Shown here: positions 52,356 to 61,199 of the stretch, piece after piece | How positions within the stretch are numbered: position 1 is the stretch's first letter | Layout: every line of letters starts with the position of its first letter | Source: Aradus depressus | Taxonomy: Eukaryota; Arthropoda; Insecta; Hemiptera; Aradidae | DNA length: 64,000 bases | Direction of reading: 5' to 3' | Assembly (NCBI GenBank): GCA_963662175.1 | Contig: OY759214.1 | Span: 496,001-560,000, forward strand | Made by a program: the position numbers and the translations under genes | Notes under the pieces: generated by a model | The model's database searches: none | Seen by the model: only the letters and a program-made list of their open reading frames with translations | Told to the model about the DNA's origin: nothing

Positions 52356-52379
52356 TTTTCATGTTGCTCGGTTTTTCAG

Positions 52380-53402
52380 TCAAGTGGACGTTGGGCTTCA
52401 TTCTCACCCGTCACACTTGGGTTGCAAACTATTTTCTTGGACATCAATTAATTAGATCTGAAGTTGTGAATGATGTTGGTGTATTTTTCGGTACAAAATT
52501 AACTTTTAAATATCATATTATAACTTGTTCTTCACTAAAAATGCTTGGTTTTATTCTTGGGAACAGTAAACATTTCTCTTCCATTAATACAACTAAAATT
52601 CTTTTTACTTCATTTGTCCGCTCTCTTGTTGAGTCTGCTTCCTCTATATGGTCTCCTTATAAGGTTACCTATATTCTTACTGTTGAAAAAGTACAACAAA
52701 AATTCATTCGATATGTTGCATTTAAATCAGGATCATCTGTACGTAATATCGACTATAATATCTTTCTCTCTTCTCTTAAATTAGACATTCTTGAGTCAAG
52801 ACGAATCAAAGTCAATTTACCATTTTTTTCCAAATTGTTAAACAATAAAATTGACTGTTCGGATCTACTTTCACTTGTAAATTTCAATATTCCCTCACGT
52901 ACTTGTCGTTCATTTCTCCCCTTCTCACTTAATTTTCATTACACTGATTATGGGTTCTATTCTCCCATAGATCGATTTCAAAGGCTTGCTAATAGTATTT
53001 CTGATGAATTTGATTTTTTTATAGACAATATTAATACTATTAATTCAATTCTTTAAAAATGGATTTATAAAGCGTAATAGTCCTTTTTAAATGATATAAT
53101 AGTTGTACTCAACTCATATATTTATGTTGTTTTGTTTTTTACATTCTTCATTTATTATTATTTCTAGCTATTACTTACCAGTTTTTCTTTTATTCTACCC
53201 ATAATTATTAATATATTGTTAATTTTATAACCAAATTGTAGTAATATTTGAATGTTTGTTAATTAAAGTAAATTTAAAATAATTGTTATATTTGTATCAA
53301 AATAATTTATTTTACTTTTTGTTTTATTTATGATGTATTTTATGAGGTTATTTGTAAACCATTTTATTTTATGTAATAATAGGGTTCACCTGTAGAAATA
53401 AA
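52380..53402 (+). mobile_element. LINE 3' fragment (RT C-terminal domain)
   Basis: The open frame to 53056 encodes VNDVGVFFGTKLTFKYHI, KMLGFILGNSKHFSS, SFVRSLVESASSIWSPYKV and VEKVQQKFIRYVAFK, the thumb/C-terminal region of Jockey/CR1-type reverse transcriptases. The 3' UTR ends in AAATAAATAAATAAA at 53395-53409. Catalytic motifs are absent (5' truncation at about 52380, abutting the reverse-oriented Jockey). Confidence 0.82.
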
Positions 53403-53409
53403 TAAATAA

Positions 53410-53951
53410 AAGCATGGGGAGGTGAATTACCACCTCACCCAGGTACTCACGGGACACGGTGGGTTCCGGGGGTACCTCCACAAAATCGGGGCAGCAACAA
53501 CACCAGACTGCCCCGCATGCCTTGGTGAGACGGAGTCGGCGGAGCATGTCCTCCTCAAATGCCCCAGATTTGAGGAGGGAAGGAAAAATCTGGAGTACAG
53601 CATGGGCGCCCCACTGACTGCTACCAGTTACGTGGACGCTATGCTGCGCTCCCAGGAGTCGTGGGATGAAGGCTGCGATTTTGCAGCACTCATCATGGGC
53701 GGGTTGGCCCTCCAGGAGAGGGCTGACAAGGAACAGTAGCGGCAATAAAACAGAAGAAGGGGCGTTACCAGCCACCCTTCCTCCCTTCCGCGAAGTAATG
53801 ACAGACTGTCAGTTCCGCGGAAGGGAATCAGGATCGGCAAGGAGGGGGTTTTAGTGGGTATGGTGAATCGGCTCGAGTCCCACACTATCCAGGGCTACCT
53901 TCCCTGGATGTGCGTCACAGCATTTCTCCCTCCAATGCAAAAAAAAAAAAA
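53410..53951 (+). mobile_element. R1/LOA-type LINE, extreme 3' fragment
   Basis: A frame running to 53739 has VNYHLTQVLTGHGGFRGYLH then the Cys/His motif CPACLGETESAEHVLLKCPRF, the C-terminal zinc-finger of R1-like LINE proteins. It is GC-rich, unlike its AT-rich neighbours, and ends in an A-run at 53939-53951. It is inserted directly behind the previous LINE tail. Confidence 0.82.
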
Positions 53952-54342
53952 GTAAGTAATTTTGCTCACTTTTATAAATATAAATAACTTTTCAAAAAAT
54001 GACAGTAAATATTAAACATTAAACTCTGAATAACATGAAAACTATAACATAGAAAACCTTCATTAAAACCACTTTCAACTTTGGAGTGCATTCATAAATG
54101 AATAAAAAATCATTGAAATAGATACATCTATGTTTTGTATAAATCCACTTTTGAGAATCTCTACAACGTTTACCGACGAAGGGCGTCGCTTGCTCTGTGA
54201 ACTGGGATACAGTGTGGGTTCTGTAAGTTATGCATGAATATATGTGTGTGCGCTGATAGTTTTAGGATAATTTCAGATGGTTTGTTTTAATTGCAGTGAA
54301 TTCAACGTAACGCTTAATTTTAATTTTTTTTTTTTTGTCCAG
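53952..54342. other. AT-rich, no gene recognised
   Basis: Separates the LINE fragments from the zinc-finger leader exon. T-run near 54321-54337 forms its acceptor tract. Confidence 0.5.
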
Positions 54343-54429
54343 ATTCCGAAGAATGAAATATGTACACCAAAGAAGAAGGAGACGTTTATATTAAAGAAGA
54401 ACCCGAACTTGCAACAAATGATGATTGCG
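54343..54429 (+). CDS. C2H2 zinc-finger gene, leader exon
   Basis: Acceptor TTTTTTGTCCAG precedes 54343. The ATG at 54360 gives MYTKEEGDVYIKEEPELATN DDC, and the donor TGCG/GTAAGT follows 54429. Short acidic leader exons with 'YIKEEPEL' are characteristic of insect C2H2 zinc-finger proteins. The splice phase (one base over) joins exactly to the exon at 56995, keeping frame. Confidence 0.65.
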
Positions 54430-54499
54430 GTAAGTCTGTTGTTCTCTCAATTTTAGCAAACCTCTTGTTTATTTACATCATTGATTAATGTTTTAGTTC

Positions 54500-55460
54500 C
54501 GCAGCTAAAGGGGAAGTTAGGTAATCGGCCAGAAATTCCATGCGGAATGAGTTTCAACGGAATTTGATGTTTCCGACCTGATTCCAAAAATTAAGAAAAT
54601 ATTAGTCGGTGAATCACCGTCAGTCGACCATTCGCGCTAATATTCAACAGTTGACTTACATAGGGGCTCCTAAATCCTCCTACTGAATTTCGTGCCGATA
54701 CATTCATGACATTATGGTTTTTGAATTGAGCCCCCTTGAAAATTAAAAAGTGTCGGCCTAATGGGGTTTTGAATTTACATAAGAACTTTTGTGTCGATAC
54801 ATTGATTATAACTAGATAGATTTCTGTTAACCTGAATTAGAAGGAACCAATGGTAAAGGTTCTTTGTTTCGTGGCTTGCCAACTTTATCGAAGCAGATCC
54901 AAGCACAAAAACTCTGGTCGTCACGCTTCCTCCTACTTCGTTTCTTTGTCTTTCCTACCAAGTAATACGGGGGGGAACTTATCTTATATAAAGTTTTCAG
55001 TGAAGTTTCATGTTTTCCGACCCCCTGAATCAATAAATGAAGAGAAAAAAAGTTGGTGAGTCATCGGCTTATGTACTTCCCACCACGAAATAATCTTAAA
55101 GCTAAGTTAGTTCTAAAACGCAATATTTAACTTACATAGTGGCTTCTGAATCCTCTTACTAAATGTTGTGTCGATATATTCATTATAATGGCAGTTATTA
55201 GATTTTTTCTGTTAAGCCATCCCCTAGGTCCCCCCTTTCCTCTGGTCGATTTGGCTGATAAACAATAGGTTTCGTCGTTATAGAGTTGTGGATTCGCATA
55301 TAAAATTTCGTGTAGAATATATTTATTCTATCGGAAGTTATGTGTTCACAGACAGACATTTTTTTTCAAATTTGGAATCTGGAGGTCGGAAAAAATGAAA
55401 TTCCGTTGAAAACTCCGCATCGAATTATTGACCGATAGCTGATGACGTAAAAATTTTGTG
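54500..55460. repeat. Dispersed repeat family copies
   Basis: Two or more members in tandem-like order of the family also seen at 17148-17660 and 32600-32960 ('gtgaatcaccgtc', 'gacttacataggggctcc', 'tgtcgatacattcatt'). Confidence 0.6.
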
Positions 55461-55469
55461 TATGATAGA

Positions 55470-56890
55470 ATGAATTTATCGATACGAAATTGTTTTGTAT
55501 ATGTGTATCCAGAACCCTCCAAGGACACCTGACCTAAAAATATGTAGGAAAAAACAAGAAGATCATCAAACTGAAGACAAGAAAAAGCAACATTTTTAAT
55601 TGCTGAAATTATAAAAATAATGGAAAATTACAAAGAAAGAAATTAAATCATATCGAAGGAACTTGAGTAATATTCAAAGAAAAACTTATATCACAAAATC
55701 AAAAGTATCATTTATTAATGAATAATTGAGTATTTTCGTTGGGACATAAGCCGATGTTAATTCTGCAATAAGAAGACTGAAAAAGGTGTATTAAAAAAGG
55801 CATTGAGAACAAAAAAGTAATTTTTTGACCAGATATATTTAATATTAAATACAAATCTATGAACGGTTTTATATTATATTTTATATTATTTTTAATATAT
55901 TAGTTAAAATTAAGTGGCAATAAATATTTATCTATTTTTGTTTTCTTAACTTAGCGGTCGTTACTCAACTGTATGTTTAGAATAACAATTTTCTAACTCA
56001 GACAACAAAAATATTGTATTGAAACGTCTCACACATAAGAAGATTGTGTTTTGAAAGAATTTAAATTTTCCGTTCCTAATTTTACAAACATTATCATTTC
56101 ATTGGAGCTTAGAACACAAATGATGTTGTCATCTTGGAGATCTGTAATGAGCTCTTAGACAAGACAAAAAAAGTATGGTTCCAGTACATTAATTGTAATA
56201 TAAATATTCCCATCGCTTCTGGAATATTTTGTATAAAATTGAGAAAAAAAAAAAAAAAAAAAAATCGGAGATATTTCAGGAAAATGTTTTTTTGAGATAT
56301 TTCCCAACTTTTAGTAACAAAGATAATAATAAAAAAAAGTTTTCTTAACGAACATTAATAAAAAATGTATTTTAAAAAAATTTTATTTTCAAAACCAGCT
56401 AAGTCCAAGAATTCATTTCTAAAATGAAGTCCACATATTATGATGAAAAGTATTGAATCTAATAAGGTAAATGTACCCATTATACCGTGACTTTAAGGAT
56501 TTCGCGTTGTTTAAACAGACGATACAACTGAAATATCGATGTAATATCGATAATTATAAGCAAACAAAAATACTTTTTTTTCTACAAAATTGGATAAATT
56601 CTTATTTCATTTTCAAACCCGGCTAAGTCCATTTATTTATTCTGGAAAGTGCTAAATCCAAGTTGTTTATTTTCAAAACCGGCTAAGTCCAAACATTTTT
56701 TGCGTTTTCTGTGTGTATTCACTTACAAAAAGTAGCCGGACTACAGAAATTAAAAGTTATTTCTATCAGCAATACGCCAACTATAGTGTTTATTATTTTT
56801 TTGAATATGCATGCACCTGCAGAGTTGTTTGTTGTTTTCCCAAAGTTTAATGAATAAAAAAAAAATCAGCTAAATAAACACTTACTATAT
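55470..56890. other. AT-rich intron-like sequence
   Basis: No genes. The phrase 'ttttcaaaaccagctaagtcca' occurs three times (near 56385, 56615, 56668). A-run at 56248-56264. Confidence 0.5.
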
Positions 56891-56994
56891 ATCTATGGTC
56901 ACAGGGAATAAGTTGCTAAGTCGAAAAATGGACAAAATGATTCAAGAGTACTGTGGCTTTAAACCTTACATATGTTTATTTCCTTCTGTTTCAG

Positions 56995-57410
56995 GCGATA
57001 TAGTTGGCTTCTTGCGGATGGTGTGTGTTCACTGTGGTCATACGTCAGCCAGCCTAGGCAGACTTAGGAAACACATTGTTTGGAGGCATATGAGAGCCGT
57101 CTGTCCACAGCTGGACATATCATCGTCATCGGAAGGCAATAATGAAAGATCTTTGATTTTGAGTGTGCAGAAACCGTTCCAATGTTCATTGAGTAGATTC
57201 ACTTCTGAACTAGCTAGCAATTTGAAGACGCATATGTTGATATATACAGGAGAGAAGCCTTTCCAATGTAAGTTGTGCAACTACAGTTGTAGACAAACCA
57301 GCCTTTCCATGGTAAGTTGCGCCTTTTCAGTTGTAGAGCATCAACCAATTTCAAGATGCATATGTTGATACATAAGGGGAAGAAACCTTTTAATGTAAGT
57401 TGTGCAGCTA
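56995..57410 (+). pseudogene. C2H2 zinc-finger exon, decayed 3' part
   Basis: Acceptor CTTCTGTTTCAG before 56995. In frame with the leader exon it reads CGDIVGFLRMVCVHCGHTSA, one CxxC...HxxxxH-like finger (RKHIVWRH), a spacer, then FQCSLSRFTSELASNLKTHM in which the second Cys of the finger is missing, the linker TGEKPFQ, and CKLCNYSCRQTS without its His pair. From about 57305 the frame is lost: copies of 'TNFKMHMLIHKGKKPF' appear around 57345-57390 in other frames. A functional protein would bind DNA through tandem fingers; here at most one intact finger remains. Confidence 0.75.
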
Positions 57411-58156
57411 TGGTTAGTCGGGTAAAAAGGCCGGAGCTGGCTCAAGAGCTCATGCGCTAGATGGCGGCCGCCACAGCCCCATGGCCTTGCCCCACGCTCC
57501 CACAACATTTCCTTTCCTTTGGCCTTGGTTTGTTAAATACAGTGTAAACTCCATTTAACGTCACTCGCTTTAACGACAAACTCCCCAAACCATCGAAATT
57601 ACTTGAATCTGGTTGGTTTACCTTGTTGTTCATACAATGATACACTCTATGTAGCATCACACCCACTCTAAATAACGACAACAACACGTCATTACTAAGC
57701 AATAAACAGTATTTTCAAGTTGCAGAAATTAATAAGAACTGCAGCTGTGTACGTTCTTTTGTTTGTTATTTTGTTGCTTTATTGTCTACCACGTATTACC
57801 TCGACTGTCGGCATCATACGTACCGAAGATTCTAAGAAATTCGTTCTTTTGTTTGTTGTGATTACCTTGCACGTGTTTACCTCGGCTGCTAGACTTTTTG
57901 TATAACCGAGTTGATCCCACAGTATCCGAAGATATGAATAAAATACATAAGAAAATGCAATTAAAATAGTGCAGCAAAAAACGTTAGACGAAAATAACAG
58001 ACTTTACGCAATAAGCGTTGTTATTTGTATCAATATTAATGTTTGTTGTTATACTTTATTAGTAAATACATATTATAATAGTAAAATACTATTAAATGTA
58101 ATGTAATATGTATTGAAAACTGACATAATTGCAGAGATATTGTGAAATAATTCAAA

Positions 58157-58402
58157 TGGACTTGAAAAATAAAATAAAACTGGTTTATTTAATATGTTGT
58201 CTAATTTCACTAACTATATACACATGGGAGTACTTTCGGTATTTCTACCATCCTCAGCCAAAAGCATAAGAGATAAGACGTCTTATCTCTTATGCTTTTG
58301 GCTGAGGATGGTAGAAATACCGAAAGTACTCCCATGTATATATAGTTAGTGAAATTAGACAACATATTAAATAAACCAGTTTTATTTTATTTTTCAAGTC
58401 CA
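58157..58402. repeat. 246-bp near-perfect palindrome with hammerhead-type cores
   Basis: Arms of 123 bases meet at AAGACGTCTT (centre 58279/58280) with only one or two mismatches. Each arm carries CTGAGGA, hairpin GGTAGAAATACC, GAAA (plus strand 58302-58325; minus strand 58234-58257). Outer arm sequence is shared with 28037-28210. Confidence 0.92.
58302..58325 (+). ncRNA. Candidate hammerhead ribozyme core
   Basis: CUGANGA (CTGAGGA 58302-58308), a 5-bp stem II closed by a GAAA loop, then GAAA (58322-58325) and GTAC. All invariant core bases are present. A clean stem III with a cleavage triplet could not be fixed by eye. Confidence 0.45.
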
Positions 58403-58828
58403 GTAATATGTATTGATTTTTGAGGAGTTTGGAGCCAGAGCGGAGCAACCCACAATTTTTCGGAAAATGAGTTATTACCATCATGATGTTGGCATAGGTT
58501 CCTTTTTTTCAAAACGAGTGTGGATCACTTAGTTTCTTCACTTCAGTGATAGATAGATAGCAGCACTTTAAGTTTAGTCCACAAGTATTTTGTGCATATA
58601 TTTTCAAAGTCACAATGGATCATACGGCTTGGTCCACTCTGGTTCTTTGTCTACAATGAACAGCAGCAGCAAATTCAATGATTTAGTTAGTGTTATGTTT
58701 CTAACCAATAAAGGTTTATTTATGTGAATATGTTTATATCTAAAATATTTAGTACATAATATCATGGCGAACGAGGATGGAGCAATGCATAGTGAACAAG
58801 AAAAAAGGACTGGTAACAACATCCATAA

Positions 58829-59640
58829 AAAGTAAGAGCACGCCTTAAAGGACAAATTACAAGGATAGAGAACTTAATTAAAATTAACTGTATTCAGAAA
58901 ATTTCCGAAGTAAATGAAAGGCTTTTGAATCTGGAAGCTATACGGGACAAATTTGCGACAGTTCAGGAAAACATAGAACTTTCAGTAGAGGATGAGAATT
59001 TACAGGAGGAACTCGAGGTAAGGTACGAACTAGAGGATAGGTTGGTGGCAGTGAAGGTAGGGCTACAGGATTTGGGATCCCTCATGTCAGAGTCAGAGAG
59101 CAGACGGGACGGGGTCAGATCTGAAGCAACCTCACAGGTTACTTCTAGCTTGAACTTCGTACCTTTTCACGAGGAAGAGACTTTCTCTAATTTTATAAAA
59201 CGGTTTGAAACTTTTATGTTTTTGAAGCAGCAAAAAGATCCGAAATTTATAATTTATACCTTTTTACAGGCATTGCCACCTAAACTTCACGAAAAATTAT
59301 ATGACATCGACTCCGGACGATCCCAGGGAGATAGCTTCAGCTATTATCAATAAGTATTGATAATAGCTGAAGAGCTATTATCAATACTTACTTCAAGAAT
59401 ATTTAGAGCCTCAACCGAGCGTTTGGACGTCCCAACATAAATTTATTTCTCGAACGCAGGAAACGCTTACGTCCTGATGTTTGGAAGAGAAGTGAAGACC
59501 CGACTGAGGATGAAGATCTGACCCGACTGAAGATCTTCACAATCAAATCAAATTTGAGACTCAATCCGACAAAAATGACAAACTTAACCAGGAACTGCAC
59601 TTACATCAACAGAAAGCTGATGAAGTTAGGAACAGTATGA
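58829..59640 (+). pseudogene. Retroelement gag fragment
   Basis: Open from 58829 to 59353: RARLKGQITRIENLIKINCI, a coiled-coil-like stretch (EDENLQEELEVRYELEDRLV), then VPFHEEETFSNFIKRFETFM and FIIYTFLQALPPKLHEKLYD. The first part resembles BEL/Pao gag N-termini and the second the FxxxETF...RFE gag core of gypsy-like elements; I do not decide between them. After a small inverted repeat (59336-59372) a further piece (LEPQPSVWTSQHKFISRTQE near 59400-59462) is in another frame. No pol is present. Confidence 0.6.
59336..59372. repeat. Short palindrome
   Basis: CTTCAGCTATTATCAATA is followed after a few bases by its complement, then a further direct copy of the AGCTATTATCAATACTTA half. It marks the break in the gag frame. 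Confidence 0.85.
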
Positions 59641-59939
59641 CTGCAGATGCAAAGACTCCATTTATTGATGACGACACTACAGTTATTTCATTTGATTTAT
59701 TCTAAATTCTTCACTATTCTAAAATTTCATATATAAATAAGTATTTGGGGTCCATTTATGGAGATGACAAAATGTACTCAATTTTCAATTGCCATTTTCT
59801 CCCTGTTCAGTTTCAACCAGTTGGTCCGCTCTGGCTCCAAACTCCTCATTTCTTCTCTTCATTTAACGACAACTCTCAATAACGCCATAAAATGCGCAGT
59901 CCCTTAAGTGTCGCTATATAGAGTTTACACTGTAGTAGT

Positions 59940-60718
59940 TTAGTTTTACTCATAGTCACATCAACCAAGTTTTCGTGGTAAATAATGCGGTCTAAGAATT
60001 TAGCTTTTGCGATTAGTTTCCATGAGTTTTTTCATCGGATCGGACCAGTAACTAATTTCATATTCATGCGTTTACGGATGTTTTCCATTGTTTTTCCAAA
60101 GACGGCGTTATTTACAAGTTAACGATTGTAGCCACCGGTACTGTTTAAATTTCATGGCGCGATAAACCTTTGTAACACGCAACCCATGTTTAATAGCCTG
60201 CTTTAAATTAACATAATGTACAACGTACCACTTCCGAGAATTTAAATGTACAACTAATTTTGGGACATTACTGCTTGGCATTAGCTCTCTAATTACTACC
60301 CTTATCTCTCTCTGATTGACTGACTGACTCTGGGTAGGGATGAAGGGCTGTATATAGCCGGGACTAGTACTGACTGACTGTTGGCGAGAGACAAGGGCTG
60401 AATAGAAACCCCTTTATTGTCAAAAAAGAAGACGCCATAGCTTAACTCATTTGCGAAAAAATTTCGTACCCCATGGAGCAAGTTAAAGTACTTGAAAATA
60501 AATGAAACCCGTAAGCCTTATAACTCCGAAACATTTATTTACAATAAACATTTTTTGCAGTCGCTCTCTCTTACTGACGGAGGCAATAACGCGTTCGGAT
60601 TGACTAGCCTCTAATTCATTTTTTATTATCAAGTTGGTTCTGACAAGATGCTGTTTTACTTTTTTCTTATACTTTTAATGATTCATATTCAACTAATTAT
60701 CATATACCATTTTTTCAG
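59940..60718. other. No gene recognised
   Basis: Includes a short direct repeat ('ctgactgactg' near 60315-60380). Presumed intron of the zinc-finger gene. Confidence 0.45.
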
Positions 60719-60858
60719 GAAAAATGCCTGCTATTGAGCCAGTCATAAATTGTCAGTCCTACCGATGTGTCACCTGCCAGTACTCGACGTACGAAGGAAA
60801 CAGATGTGCGACCAACATACCCCTTCATCTCTCACCACATCACTTGCCACAAAAATGA
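60719..60858 (+). CDS. Possible 3' terminal exon of a zinc-finger gene
   Basis: Acceptor CATTTTTTCAG before 60719. The frame MPAIEPVINCQSYRCVTCQY then STYEGNRCATNIPLHLSPHH ends in TGA at 60856-60858. YRCVTCQYST...H...H looks like an atypical C2H2 finger. Downstream 60859-61180 has the features of a 3' UTR with AATAAA at 61157-61162. Whether it belongs with 54343/56995 is unknown. Confidence 0.45.
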
Positions 60859-61156
60859 CGAAATTTTGAAATTTTATAGACATTTCAAATGTTCAATATG
60901 TGATATATTTTTTTGTTTACTTATTTATTTAATTTATTATTTACTTATTTTCATTTCTGTGTCTAAGATCTAATAACTGTTTGTGTACCTAATTTATGAT
61001 CCAACTTGATGTATACATTTGTAAAGTTGAAAAACTATCACAATAATATGATATATGTTTGTTATTTTGAAAATACATTTCTGTTTGTAGCAATTGCAAG
61101 TATGTGTTGCTAATTTTACAATTACCTTTACTGTTCCAATTCCAATTACATAGTAC

Positions 61157-61162
61157 AATAAA
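61157..61162 (+). terminator. Polyadenylation signal AATAAA
   Basis: About 300 bases after the stop at 60858, within AT-rich sequence. Confidence 0.35.
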
Positions 61163-61199
61163 TGGTGTTTACATAAGGCTAGCATCCCGACGTTTCTTT

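Larger units (their letters stand above)
46850..52370 (-). mobile_element. Jockey-clade LINE, interrupted by a gypsy element
   Basis: Reading leftward from 52355: ORF1 N-terminus (52355-51890), a tandemly duplicated ORF1 segment, a 3.78-kb gypsy insertion (47751-51531), the ORF1 zinc-knuckle end (about 47590-47380) and the start of ORF2 endonuclease (about 47165-46960). The body beyond about 46850 is missing. The gypsy insertion is therefore younger than this LINE. Confidence 0.82.
58422..59852. mobile_element. Segment bounded by 27-bp inverted repeats, gag inside
   Basis: GAGGAGTTTGGAGCCAGAGC near 58422 recurs inverted ending near 59852. It lies inside the pogo-like element and contains a retroelement gag fragment. 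It may be a separate insertion or part of the pogo-like element. Confidence 0.45.
57540..59932. mobile_element. pogo/Tigger-like TIR element with nested inserts
   Basis: Ends CAGTGTAAACTCCATTTAAC (57540) and, inverted, CAGTGTAAACTCTATATAGC (ending 59932) are flanked by TA on both sides (57538-57539, 59933-59934). CAGT-type ends with TTAACG and TA duplication fit the pogo/Tigger branch of Tc1/mariner. No pogo transposase is visible; the interior holds the palindrome 58157-58402 and a gag fragment. Confidence 0.7.

Noticed and set aside
57720..57905. Small hydrophobic membrane protein
   Set aside because: Lies within the pogo-like element, made of a degenerate internal duplication ('gttcttttgtttgtt' twice); no independent support.
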